From Diaporthe sp. PMI_573 (taxonomy: Eukaryota > Ascomycota > Sordariomycetes > Diaporthales > Diaporthaceae): a stretch of DNA of 64,000 bases. The notes below the pieces were generated by a model, which ran no database searches, was not told where the DNA came from, and saw only the letters and a program-made list of their open reading frames with translations. Location: NCBI GenBank assembly GCA_021399435.1, contig JAJTUP010000001.1, positions 1,550,001-1,614,000 of the forward strand, in the 5' to 3' direction. The position numbers were made by a program, and so were the translations under genes. Below, piece by piece: positions 36,731-48,893 of this stretch (positions are counted from its first letter, which is position 1; every line of letters starts with the position of its first letter).

Positions 36731-37517
36731 CTAAGCATCGTTGAAATCAACATCCCTAATAGGCCATGCACCCATCTTGCTCATCTTGTCAATCAGATCT
36801 CCACTTCCATTGCCCCAAGTCTCAGAACAAAAGGCCCTCATCAGGTCCAATCCATTCAGACTAGCGCCGCTGGTCCACAACTTGCCATCTCTTTGCCAGC
36901 GTTTGCCAACCCAGTTCGTACCTGGGTGTTGCTGTTGAAGGCTGGGAATAATGCCAATTGGAGCGGTCACGGTTTTTCCGCCCAGAATTCCGGCTTTCAA
37001 AGGAGCGAGCACGCCGCCGCAGATGGTCAGATACGCAGAGCAGTCATTCCAGGACTTGCGAACGAAATCCACCTCTGCTTTCGTCATTTCGTATCCGATA
37101 CTATTGGCTCCCATGAGGACTATGTCGAGAGGAGGGCATGTCTCGAACGTGTCCTACAGCACGATTTAGTTTGTGGAGACGCCGACCAGAAGGCAGTTCC
37201 TTACCGTAGGGACTAATTGAATGCCGGACGTCAGTTTACACGGGGTTTTGTCCGTTTCAGCGACCCAGTGATATTCAAAGTTCAAACCCGCGGCCTTCTC
37301 CTCTGGGGAGACGAAGACATCGGGAAAGGTACTCAAGAATTTCTTGTCGAGAGCATGCAGGTAGTCAATAGGCGCGACGTCCAAAAGCTCCGTGGTCCTG
37401 TTCGACGTTAGAGAGGGAGATGAAGGGGCTAATTTTGTCAATAGCTTACGAAGCCGTCAGCAAGACGCCGACGTGGATCGGGCGGCCCGGGTCTTGCAAC
37501 GTAAACGGAGCGGACAT
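36731..37517 (-). CDS. DJ-1/PfpI family protein
   Basis: A class-I glutamine-amidotransferase-fold protein. Fungal members include glyoxalase-III-like enzymes and isonitrile hydratase-like proteins. Three exons (37517-37450, 37397-37205, 37153-36731; introns of 52 and 51 bases) give 227 residues. The nucleophile elbow is in LTICGG, with the Cys near residue 132. GGVLAPLKAGIL and WTSGASLNGLDLMRAF follow and are typical of fungal members. All core residues seem present. The substrate is unknown. It is the only intact gene in the 35.7-41.4 kb decayed zone. Confidence 0.88.
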
Positions 37518-38119
37518 TTTAAGAACTGTTGATAAGAGCTAATGCTACAACCCGTGAGCATGACCGGGAAAAGGTCGTGCTGGATTTCAGTTGCGATCAA
37601 GAGCTTTTATGGTAGCTTGGTTCCTCAATCTCCGACTGGCCTCGGAACATAAGCCCTTCCCTTCAATTGCGGAGAAGACGTCGGAGGTACTCGCAAAAAA
37701 TAAGGTCATTTCTGCTCGTTCGAACCGGCCTTTTAAGTGACCCATCGTCGTCTCAGTGGCCGAGATGAGCTCGCCGCGGCTTTCTAAGCGCCGAGTGGGC
37801 TCGGAAGATAACCTACCTATGGGTTTGAGGGCAATCCAAGGGGCTATGGCCAATCAAAAAGGCCGGTCTGGCTTAATCAGCAGAAGGCTGGTTACTACGT
37901 CAAGTGCTTCGGCGCCTACACTAGTAATGGCTTCCTTTCTTCCTTCTATAGCAAAAATCAAACCTGTACCTAGAAAATACGGCTTTTGCTCGCCTTTATT
38001 TATACATATAAAGACCTCCTAATTTATAGCATTAGAGCCGTACTAATACTAATTAGTAACAATATAGAATACTACAATACGGTGGCACGTGGCCTCACTC
38101 ACCTGGGAAATATTTCTAC
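37518..38119. other. gene-free stretch with AT-rich part
   Basis: No gene. The right half holds AT-rich sequence (listed separately). Confidence 0.5.
37921..38082. repeat. AT-rich, RIP-like remnant
   Basis: About 160 bases rich in TA, with runs like TTATTTATACATATAAAG and TACTAATACTAATTAG. This is the look of transposon remnants altered by repeat-induced point mutation. It lies just before a broken P450. No terminal repeats were found. Confidence 0.45.
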
Positions 38120-38690
38120 TGACTTGCCAGGGAGCCTGCCGAGGCTACGGCACAAACATTTCCGGCCAAACTCCTTTTCGAGCAGCAAGAGGAGGCTGGG
38201 GTTACCGATGACGAGATTGGAAACATCGCATGTAGGCTGATTGGTGGCGGGGTCGATACTACGAGCAGCAGCCTGATCAGTTGTATTCTGGCCATGTGTG
38301 TCTTTCCCGAGGCTCAACAAAAGGCGCACGAGGAGCTCGACAGGGTCATTGGCCGCGACAGAATGCCAGCTCCTGAGGATGCCAATCATCTCCCATACAT
38401 TGCAGCAACGGTGAAGAGACCATTCGCTGGCGCACGGTTACGTTCCTCGCCGGTATCCCTCACGCGCCTCTAGTCGACGATGTGTATAAGAACTACACAA
38501 TCCCGAAGGTCACCTCTATCATTAAATCTCTGGGTCACTCACCGTAACCCGAGGGACTTTTCTGAGCCGGACACTTTCAAGTCGGACCAATATTTGAACG
38601 GCCTTGAGCGTCCATATCCAGTCAGCCGAGGCCACCACGCATTCGGATTTGGCCGACGACAGTGCGAGTCCGTACATAGGATAACGTTAA
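38120..38690 (+). pseudogene. broken cytochrome P450, C-terminal half
   Basis: Reads the C-terminal half of a P450 (CYP2-like, of the O-methylsterigmatocystin-oxidoreductase type). The I-helix is LIGGGVDTTSSS; PEAQQKAHEELDRVIGRDR and LPYIAATVK follow. A one-base loss near 38413 breaks the ExxR helix. There is a further shift near 38525, after which NPRDFSEPDTF and the haem loop FGFGRRQC follow. Sequence ends abruptly just after the Cys, close to a run of 11 G. The N-terminal half is missing. It cannot give a working enzyme. Confidence 0.8.
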
Positions 38691-38748
38691 CGCCCGAAAT
38701 CTGGGTTGGGGGGGGGGGTTGAGGCTCACAGGCTTGACCCAATTAGTT

Positions 38749-38764
38749 ACCAAGGTACCTTGGT
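38749..38764. repeat. 16-base perfect palindrome
   Basis: ACCAAGGTACCTTGGT is its own reverse complement. It lies about 30 bases past an 11-G run (38708-38718), close to the point where the P450 remnant ends. It may mark a rearrangement point. Confidence 0.5.
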
Positions 38765-38989
38765 ACCTGGTGAGCAAGCTTCAGGGTCCGTCTGTCCGGC
38801 CACAGATACGCGGCATGACCAAACATCCTGGAACAATGGCACCACACGAAATTACCCAACCACGCCAACCTCGTGCGGAACAATCATTTACCTTGTCTTT
38901 GACTATATGCTGCCACTCAAAATTGGCTAATTCCCTTAGCCCTGAGATACATTGAATTTCCTCCCCACTGGCAACAATCTTCAGGGCAA

Positions 38990-40538
38990 CATCAGCCGCA
39001 ATGTTACTTGTTCCGGGGCCGCCCTTTGAAATCTTACGCCGCATTGTCTCCCTCTTAGGCGCACCGTATAGCTGGAGCGATTAACAGCAGGAGAGAGTTG
39101 CAGCAAACGGGATCGCCTTGTATGCTATGGTCTCGCGAGTATGGCAGGCGGAAGTGGAGCAGCAGACATTTAGACGCCTCTACTTGACGCCAGACCGTGT
39201 CTTATATATCTTGGCCGAGGAAGGCCTTCTAAGCCCGGCCAGGGTTAGCTACATCAGGTCAATACACCTCGATGTCCTCCTTGCTAGCTACGACGACGCT
39301 GTACGACAGCGGGTTGAGTCTGACGAGGACAAATGCCGTAACAACGAGACCTTTAGTATCGCTGTTTGCAGAATGTTCCGTCTTCTGAGCCGGCTCTACG
39401 AGAACCCGAGAGAATCGCTGTCTGGGGCACGAAAGGCCGGACAGCTAATCTTGATCTTGACGGCTCAATTACCCAGTGACCCCAGACCAGGGAATAATTT
39501 TGTGTATTGCCGGCAGCGAACACGTAAGGGCCTGGACAAGGACCTTCTAGAGCAGCGATACCAGAGTTCCTCTCTAGAGCTGTTGCCTGATCTAGATGAC
39601 GATGGAGGAACTGTCATCTTACACGTTGACCTGCCGTTTACCACCTTTATTGTACACGGCACGCCTCTTAGGCGCTTCTTTAGTCTAGCGGCATGCTGCT
39701 ACCTTGCAGTGCGGATGCACTGCCTTAAGCAGGTGAAGTGGCAGCTCTGGGACAATGAGAAGAAAGACATAGGGCTGAGGCGTAGGATGCAGGACGAACT
39801 TGCCTGCGCCATTCCCGAGCTCCCATCTAGCATTGAGGATGTGGAGTTACGGCTGCACTACGGTATTGCAGACAATTACTCCACCCTAAAGGTGGTTTCG
39901 ATGAATCCTACGATAACCTCAGCGCCGTACTGGGACGATGGTCTAGGAATCTTCGCGAGTTGTACGTCTAGATTTCCTGCCTCAGCCATGACTTCTTTGT
40001 CGCCGTAGTAGAGGGAGATTCCATGCCCTCTGAGTCTGCTAAGCTCAGAAGCCTTACTGTCGAGCTCTCAACCGCCCTGCCGTTAAGGGCATAGTTGTTG
40101 GCAGCTAATCCCGATGAGGACGACGACAGCGGAGACTTACTCCCGACAATACCTACTTTTGATCCCTCGGATAACCCAAGCGTGCTGGCGCCTGAAGACC
40201 GCAAAAACAGGAAATTCCGTCAGTCTCTAGCGGAAGAACTGATCAAGCCCCTCATTGTCAACATTGCCAGCGCTGTGGGGTCCTTACCCGAGCTTAAAAG
40301 GTTGGATGTGAGTGCTGGGCCGCGACGAGCTTTTAGTATAGTGTATGATGCGGATGATAGCCTGCTTGAGATTCATGCCGTTCCGAAGCTCGTCCCTGAG
40401 GACGAAGTAATGGTAGCTTGGAAGGATGCGGCGAGAATACAGATTGGCAGAGGGCATGTCTTGACGACAAAGTTAGTTTGTGCGAACGTTGAAGGCCCTC
40501 CGGTGGAAGACGTTACAGAAGTCATTTGCGAGCTATGA
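38990..40538 (+). pseudogene. decayed F-box-like protein gene
   Basis: A long open part (39085-39940) reads VSRVWQAEVEQQTFRRLYL-T, the usual start of a fungal F-box-like family, then a leucine-rich body. Upstream the same frame has a stop at 39082. Near 39940 the frame shifts by one base; the new frame has stops at 39969 and 40092 (both TAG) between RNLRELYV, ISCLSHDFF and LLAANPDEDD, then runs open to 40538. TAG from CAG or TGG is what RIP produces, but that is inference. It is probably dead. Confidence 0.6.
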
Positions 40539-40867
40539 GGCCAAGACAGACAGGAGTAAATTACTTGGTGCTTGTTGGGTTCGAAAAGGAACCGAAACCC
40601 CGTACTCAAGTTCCAGCAGGATGACATTTCCCAACCCAAGGCTTGGACCACCATTGTACATCGAATGGAAGCTCGTTGCATAATTGCAGACAACAGGAAC
40701 CACATTTCTTCGTCGCTTGAAGACATGGAGGTTAGCTCGACACACCAATACAATACGCCTCGTTGACCCAGAAGCTGGAAGATCTGTTAGTTCTGTTGGC
40801 TTGACGCGTCGCGACTCAAGCTGTACTCACTTGCTACAGTTATTTTCCAAGATAGGGTTCCAGCCAT

Positions 40868-41352
40868 CTAAGCAAACGAGGTTAATCCAAGGAAGAACTT
40901 AAAATAAACAGTTTCGGGAGACCATACATAGTTGATCAAGGCTGATATTGTTCGCTGCAGCGAAGTCAGAGCAGCCCTCCCTGGACTGTGCGACTCCGTA
41001 CGCATCACAGTTCGCCGCCGGCGGGCTGACTGTCGACTGCACAGTGGTAGAAGCAGGTGTGGTAGAGGATCCCGTCGAAGACACTTCAACGCAGTATGCC
41101 TCATTGGCCCAGAGGCTTTGACAATCGGCTGTTCTCAGAGAGGCAAGTCAGTTATTCGGCGCTTTCCAAGAGATAATTCTGAAACACTTTCAGTGTCCCC
41201 AGGAATGGAATTCGACAAATGCATGGCAAATGCTAAGAGATGAAAGAGAATAATGATCAACTGGCTCGGGGGAAAGCGTCAACATACTTCCAACCGCAGG
41301 GTTCCATGCATAGAACTCATTTAGCGTAATGCCGTCGTATTGATTACACTGT
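40868..41352 (-). pseudogene. LysM-domain protein fragment
   Basis: Minus-strand pieces read a LysM pattern, CNQYDGITLNEFYAWNPAVG, then over a 159-base intron (41287-41129) DCQSLWANEAYCVEV, a Ser/Thr-rich linker, and a second LysM, CDAYGVAQSREGCSDFAAANNI. In the second repeat the frame is lost at the YVWSPE segment. Neither the first LysM's beginning nor a signal peptide is found. LysM proteins bind chitin and often act as secreted effectors; this copy looks broken. An unseen upstream exon is possible. Confidence 0.55.
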
Positions 41353-42137
41353 AGCAATTGTCAGAACCCGGCGCTGCAAACAGTTCCACGCCATATTAAT
41401 TGCGATTCACAGCGTCATTGCTTCCTCTCTTATCAGCCCAATTTAGTCAGCCCACTGCCGAAACAAGTCGTCTAGATTGCCTCAGGAGGAACACTACCTG
41501 GTGACATCTCCGTATCACGGCCCATATCTACCAGGTTAATCTATGGCAATTGCATTATACTTGGGTCAGTAAACACAGCCATAGTCGGTACGCCTCTTCC
41601 ATGTTTTCCTGAGACGGATGTTCTGGCAAATGCCTAGGAAACAGCATGCCGTGCATCAAATCTGCATAAGAATGGTTACAGGGACCAATGAATTACCACT
41701 ACCTAGACGATAGGACCGAGAGGACTTTTCAAAAGTATTGCGATATGCTCAAGATAAATGTTGATAGGAGTTTCTAATGCACCAGTTTGTCATGAAATAG
41801 ATGGCTATGATTGCTCATTTGGGTTATGAGGGTCCATAATATTGCTCAGGAGTGATCCGTCATCCGCGACAACCCAACTGAACCATCTTTTCCAAAAGAA
41901 ATTAGCAACTCATACCAGATGCATATATACGCTTACCAACTAATAGCTATATTTTGGAAGCACGAGCCAAACAGCGAGGCTCTTTCGTGGCCTTGTGCTC
42001 GCCCCGTGCGCGAATGCGGCGGTCAACGCCTGCCCGTCGTCAAGTCCCGCCTGGCCCCAAAAGAATTAAGAGGATCTGCAATCCAAAATTAGCTTTCGGC
42101 CAAAGATCTTGAGGGGTTGATGAAACTTACAAGATCA
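41353..42137. other. gene-free stretch
   Basis: No supported gene; AT-rich in parts. Confidence 0.5.
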
Positions 42138-44584
42138 TCAGGAGAAGTCGTCCAAGCCCCTCCTTGTCACCCTCATCGTGCTAGTCCTCTGCGCTGGTCT
42201 AGGCCTTTGCGGGGCCGCCGTGCTAACGAGCTCCATATCATTCCCATCGCGGCTCTCGCCATCAAGCCTCCGGCTCCTGCCCATCTCGCTCCGCGGCGTC
42301 AAGACGCTCGACCCGATGGCGAAACTGCCGCCTCCGGCACCGCTGCCCTGGCGCGTCTTGTTGGCGCCGCTGTCCAGGCGCAGGAACTCGAGCATGCGCA
42401 GCCCCACCCGCGTGGCCTCCATCTCCTCGCGAAAGATCTTCCACGAGGTTGTGAAGTAAATGACGGCGTTCCAGACCCCCTGCAGGGGGAGCACGACGGC
42501 GGCGGCGATGTTGAGCCCGTACGACGCCTGGTTCGGGTACACGAGCGTGTAGACCCTGTTGATGGACGAGGGGGTCCACGTCACCAGCACCGAGATGGCG
42601 AAGACGAAAGACGTCCGCAGGTACGCGAGCTTCACCGGGTCCATGTTCCGCAGCTTGGCGCCGAATCGCCGCACCCCGCGCGCCGTGCGCTGGAAGATGT
42701 TCAGCCTTCTCCGCACTTTTGCGACGGGCGCTGCTGGCAACGGCCGACGTCTGGACCCAGTGCAGGGGCTGACATTGGCGGAGAGCGGTGGCAGGGCCCG
42801 CGTCGGGGACGGGTCGCGGTCGTAGTCATCTTTAGACGCTGAGCCGGCGGATATGGAAGAGGTGAACTGCGTGCCGTTGAAGCTTACGTTCTCAAAATTG
42901 TGCGCCTGCCCGCGCGAGGAGGTCTTCGGGAACCCCAAGGCGCTGGATTCATTGCTATTGACCAGCGTCACAGAGGGCGAAAGCACGTCGGCTGTGGTCG
43001 GCGAAACTGAGCTCGGCTCTCGTGACCAAGGGTAGTAGTGCGTCTGTATTGGCGAGAGTCCGCCCGGAGCATTCGGCGCAGGAGTGGCAAGCCTTGATGG
43101 CCTTTCTTGACCAAGTGACGTGTCGACTCGTAAGTGCGCTGTATCGATCGATCCATTTGCCGTGCTGTTGATGTAAGTTGTCTCTGATGGCTCAAGCAAT
43201 GAACTGGTGTACGCAGGGGTTGGGCTCGTCGGTATGGTAGCACTGGTGACTTGGACTTCGGTGGTGACAGTGCCGTAGAAGCCCTGTCCCGCGTGAGATG
43301 TGAGATTCTGGTGAGACAACAGTGTTGTTAGCCATCACGCACGCCACCTCGGCTACTTGAAATGCAACGGGCTGAAACGAGACGCCAACTTTGTCTCAAG
43401 CTCCGGCATGCCCGGATGCAGAAAACTCGAAAGGATGCGAAATTGCCAGGCTGATTATGCCAATTCCGGGCCGGCGTAACATACTGCGCATCTTAATTTT
43501 AGGGCGTTCGCAGGGTCATGAACTATCATGTTTCCCGCCGGATGGCAGGTCGGTTGGGGCTCGCCCTATGAGAAAAGATTGTTGGGATGCAAACAGGAAC
43601 AAAGCGTAAGGAGTTGAGATGACAAGCCGGATTTCGGCAGCCGTGAGTGACGATGCGCGAGGACGCCGGGGTGACACACCTTTTCCGCCGAATCCCTCAC
43701 GTCAGAGGAGTCACATGTAGCCTCAACATCTATTTCGACATCTTTCGCTTGATTGCTCAAGGAGAGGTTGCGCAACTGATTTCGCTGGTGGAAGACGTGA
43801 TAACCAACGGCGAAATAGATGACTGCAGACAAGACCGTGCAAACCCATATTGGCAGGTAGTAAGAATAAATGCGAAGCGCGTTCCATTCAGAGCTGATCC
43901 AGCACCAGAGCTAAGTCGGACGAACATATTTGTCAGTCACGAGAGCTAGAATGACGGCGGGCCGACGATGTGCGTAACTCAAGCGACGCGGGATCGTGTT
44001 ACTCACCGCTGCGTCCCCATACACCAAACCCCTTTCCTCACGTAGGAAGAGGAAGACAAATGACGGAATTGCCGGGAGCCCGAAGCATATCACACAGTAG
44101 AGCCATAAGTACTGGCGGAACGTGGCCGGATTAAAGGACATGAAGAACACCATATAAACGTTGATGGCCATGGCGAAAGACCACCAAGGGTCGGACTGCA
44201 TGAACCTGTTGGTGAACAGTTAGCTACAGTGAATTACATACGCTGAGCCTGGAACTTCACTCGAACTTGTGAGAGGACGACGAACCATTCAAACATGAAA
44301 CCTTGAGCCTGGCAGAGAGCGGACTGGCGATCCCGGTGCATAGCCCGGATTCCATCGTACGCAATCAAGCAGGCGATGCAGGCGCCGATGTTTGCAACTG
44401 ACGCGAAGAAAATAAAGGTGTTGGGAATCGTCCGTAGTCGTCTGAAGATGGCAAAGGTGATAAAGATCAAAATGATCCCAAACAACGACAGCGTCGCGCC
44501 CATACGCTCGACCGCATTGAGGGTGTTGATCTGTGATGGATCCAACATTGCGAACTCGCGGTCCTCAGCCAGCGGTACGTCCAT
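42138..44584 (-). CDS. cAMP-receptor-like G-protein-coupled receptor
   Basis: A seven-helix receptor of the fungal cAMP-receptor-like class (CrlA/GprH-like), expected in the plasma membrane and coupled to a G protein. Four exons on the minus strand (about 44584-44267, 44195-44007, 43910-43680, 43307-42138) give about 635 residues. The first donor is uncertain. Helices seen in order: MGATLSLFGIILIFITFAIF; FIFFASVANIGACIACLIAY; FAMAINVYMVFFMSF; WLYCVICFGLPAIPSFVFLF; YYLPIWVCTVLSAVIYFAVG; TSFVFAISVLVTWTPSSINRV; NIAAAVVLPLQGVWNAVIYF. GDAALWCWI between helices 4 and 5 is typical. The third intracellular loop is very long (about 200 residues, Ser/Thr-rich) and is cut by a 372-base intron, long for this window. 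The ligand is unknown. Confidence 0.85.
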
Positions 44585-47500
44585 AACGGCTTTCCGGTGA
44601 CCCAGAAGGCGGAAGCAGATGAGTGGGGATAAGTACTGTATGTCAAGAAAAGGGCCCAGGGAGCGCAAAGGACAAGCAAGGGTGGCTTTGCGCCTCGCCT
44701 GAAAGGGTTGGTTGGGTGGGTAGTATTGTGAGGTTGCTTGTTTGATGATGGTGTGGCCGTTAATCTGGTCAAATCGAGGGTGACAAGAGGGGGGTCACCC
44801 ATCGAGCCTTGTTTTTGACGGGGGCTTGATCCGAGCCTATGGATTGTGAGAGGAGATATCCAGGACAACAAAGCTGCCACCAGCATCCAGGGGTAGTCGG
44901 GTGAAATCTAGCGTGGACCTGTTGACAATCGCCAAGCCGAGAGGAGCATGTCACTGGCCCAGGACAATCAGAGGTCGACTGTTTGCTGTCAAGACCCGTT
45001 CAGGCAAGCCACACCATGTGCGTTGAGGAAGAGGGTGTGCAGGCAATTAGTAGCAACTTTCGGGTAGTGATGATTGTCGTCGTGGAATGCCTGGAGGACC
45101 CGTGATCATGGCGTCTATATAACGCTAGCCTCCCAAGACCGAGTCGTGAATGGAAGAGAATACGCGGCGTCTATAGCAACATGAAACAGCCCAAGTTAAT
45201 CGAAGATCCCATGATTGAATCGAATATCGAATACGGTCTGGAAGCTACTGACTAATATCCAACCCCCAGCTGCTGTGTGGAAAACGGGACATGGGGAGCC
45301 TGTGGAAGTGGCAAAGGCCTTGGCGCGCAACCGTGATCGCTGATGGATCAAAGACCAGACGATCGCGACCGAGCTGCTGGATGCAGGTGCCACACAGGTG
45401 TAAGGGAAACCTCCCTTGGCGCTGCAATGGCGACCAGCAGCGAGAGACGACATACAGGACTCAGACAGAGTCCAGCTCGAGGGCAGCGCCCCCCCAAATC
45501 CCGGTGTCACAGAAACTCCGCCGGGATCGAGATTACGTCTTTGGCCTGGGTGAAACGGGTATCCTGCATGAATCTTATTACCATCAGGCGTTGTGGAGGG
45601 CGTTTGGGTGTGCGCAGGGCCTGGCAATTGTCTATGCACCCCGTGGGGCAGGTCAGGGGCGACGGATATGTGTATGCCCGTAGCACCGTGGTGGGGATCG
45701 CAAGATGAGTTATCGGAAGTCGAAAATGCATATATTGCAAGTCGGAACAGGGTGGTCACTCGACAGGAAATCTGTGGCCAAGCGCGGCGACGCACATAGG
45801 TTGTGCTGCGCAGTGCGCAAAACAAAGTTGGCCTGTATGCCGCCGGAACGTCCAATAAGGTGGAAGCCGATGGCGGGAACGGGCAGGCGACTGGGTGCAA
45901 GGAGCTGGAGCCCTCAGCGTATGCCACTGTCTCGAGGGTGATTTGTTCGTGTGACGACCGGGGTCGTTGCTGGACACTGGTTGGACCAGAAGTCAAGGAC
46001 ACAAGCGACCACGGCGTCACGGGCAACGCTTCTGGATATTTTGTCAGACGGGGCTCGCCGGGCGAGGAATGGCCAACAAAACAAGCGGGCACTGTCTGTC
46101 TTGCCTAACCGATTACCAACACGTCCCTCTTCAGAAACCCTTTGACACGTGTGAGACAAATGAAATAAGATGGATGAGGAAAACGCCACGGTGACCTAGC
46201 ATCGAGGCAGGACGAAGGTGTCACGCACTCACTATTAAGCGGCCAGAGGTGGTTGGCCTGAACCTGTCAGACGCGTACTTCGCAACTTACTTCTAAGATC
46301 TCCGGTTTGGCACTTCAATTCACCTCCGATTGCAAAGCGCGAGATCGACGCATATGATCGCAAGGAGTCGATTGGAAAGGTACGACATATATGACGATCA
46401 TATGAGTCCAGAGTCTCGGCCGCTGATGGTCTCAGATCTTGTGTTTGGTGCAGTCTCGACGTCGCATTTATATGAACACTCCACGGCCACGTGTGACGGG
46501 TGGGCGGCTCTGGCAATGTCTCGAGACCTGTTTTTTGTTAATCCCGAGTGAGATTCGATCGATATAGCTTTCTTAATCTGAGGAGGTGCGTGAACAATGA
46601 CTTGTCCTGCGCTGAGAACATGCTGGCCGCTACGTATATGGAAGCGACAGTGATTTAAGTTGCTTCATTGGTGGTCTTCGGCCCAAGGCACCTTTGTGTT
46701 TCCCATGATGCGTTATGTTCCTCTCGTTCAAGGTAGATTCCGGATCGATCGTGAGTGCAATGGCAAGGATAGAGGCTGTGTATTAGGTGGAAAGAGAAGG
46801 CGGCTCTGCAGCGAAGACGTCAAACGCCCTGCCAGCAGGACAAGACGTGCGCACCAACATCGGCCCGTTGGCTGTCACAGCCGCCACTAAGACCGCTCGC
46901 GGCCCTGTCCATTGGCGATGCCAAAATCTTTAGTGCGACGTCCTGTCATCATGGTGACCACTCTAGATGGTCTGCGACCCATCAAATCCATTGGACCAGC
47001 AAAACCCCCTTTTCTAATTGGGCTGCTGGCCCAGTCTGCACGCCGAAGCGTCAAGTTCTGGCCGGACCAGCACCAACATGCCCCAGGCCGTCCCGGCAAT
47101 GGTACACTGATCATATGACATGTGCATCTAGCTACCCGTGTCCCGCGGAGCGCAGATCAAGACTGGGGCTAGATGAATGAATCGATCGTGTCGTGCCCAG
47201 GAGTATTGAGAGGCGGATGTCAAACGCAAACCAAGCTTGCACTTAACCTAATTTGAAGTGAATGTTTGCTACAAGGCTAGTTGTTTGACTTGCATCTGTC
47301 ATATATGCTATGCTTATCATTGGTCACGCCTGCAATGCTCGATCTGATTGAGCGAGATAGAGGGGTCAACCCACAATGCGTTTGCAATGCGGCATCGAAG
47401 ATTCCGGACTGGCTGGTAATGACAGTGCGTCGACCCTGGAGATTAAGGGAAGCTGCATTTTCTCAAAGCCTTCGTATCAATCAACATCGAATCTAGAAAC

Positions 47501-48893
47501 GGATACATACCTAGCTATGTGTCTGGGAAGCTCGGTCGGACGACGTTGTAGCAGATCGATTGGCGCGGGGTCCCGAGAGCAGACCAGACTCGGGCCGTCA
47601 TGCGTATTGCGTGTGACGATACTCGCCCGGCTACAATAAGGCGTATGTGCAGGCTGCCGAGACACGCTTTGGATGGATTTTTTGGTTCGTTTTTCTCAGA
47701 GGATGATGGACGAGGTCGAGTCTCCATTGTCCATGACCAAGGCAGAAGCAGAAGCATACTAGGAACGTAGTGGTGTGCAAGCCGGCATCAACAACGACCA
47801 CTCATTATATGATACGTGACAATAATTCGCCCGCGTATCGGTTAGCTGCAGCATATCGCGTGCATCATGCATTCTCGGCACAGCACTTCCATTTCGAGCA
47901 CTCTCGGTCTGGCGCCAGCTCACACATACCTGATTCCTAGTCTCCCTGCACGGACGAGTCGTTGGTCGGTTCAGACTGGGGCAGGTGCACAGCGCCGCGA
48001 GGGCCGGCACCCGTAGCGGTTATATACTTTATGGTACGGAACGATATGTATTATTGGCAACGCATGACTCTATTCATTGTCGCGTCGTTGCCGGTAAACT
48101 ACGGAGAATTGCTCACCTCGACTGTGCCTGCCCACACTGTTTTTTACCACTTCCTAGATCGAATCCTGGTGACGGATTCATATGAGCACCCAGATTGCTT
48201 GCTTCCTATTCTATCTCTGAATTATTCTCCATTGTCTTGCTTCAGTTCACCGCGGACGGAATAGATAGCCAAAGATGCTACCTAGAATGTACAGTTATTG
48301 ACCTGAACAACATTGGCACTGCTCCTGCTTCTCCCAAAATAACTCCCGGCCCAGTGGTGTGAGCCGGTGGCAGGATGATTTCCCCTTCCGCAAAGGCTTC
48401 CATCAATGTGCAGGAAATCTGCATAGAGTGTCAGAGCTCCTATCGTTCATATCTGCTGCCTGCTTGTTGTCTGATGCTCCAACGTCCGCTACGTATAAAC
48501 GAATCGATATTGATGGGCTCGGAATTCCGTTGGTATCATGTCTCCTCGCGCAGCAAGCTCCCTAAATTCATTGTTTTCGGTTGCCTCAGCGCCAATCAGC
48601 TTTGGCCCTTTTTGCAAGTCTTGAGAGTATTGAAGTTTGTTCCGTGTGTTACTATACAATTTTGCAAGCATGGAAAGGTATTAACTACCGATTGCACACT
48701 ATAGCAGTACCCAAACTCTGAAGGTACTCTGTGAGAAATGTCTGTGTTGCCGAAATCTTCGCTCAGATCAAGGTGACCGCGATCGTGATTTGCACAGACG
48801 TTACTGGGAGTTTCTTCACATTCCTGAGCGTTTTGAACACCGCGGAATGATAATATATGTGAGCTTAACCCTGAAGAGCTCCCTATCATGTAT
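44585..48893. other. gene-poor region of 4.3 kb
   Basis: No supported gene. In the 45.2-46.2 kb part both strands are open in several frames for up to 298 codons, but composition (Ser/Pro-rich with no fold pattern) suggests chance in GC-rich DNA. The left end must hold the GPCR promoter. Confidence 0.45.

Noticed and set aside
42117..42842. 241-codon plus-strand frame over the GPCR tail
   Set aside because: Antisense shadow of the last GPCR exon; Arg/Pro/His-rich composition.
45196..46092. 298-codon open frame on the minus strand
   Set aside because: Ser/Pro-rich with no domain pattern, and it overlaps open frames on the other strand; chance in GC-rich DNA is likely.
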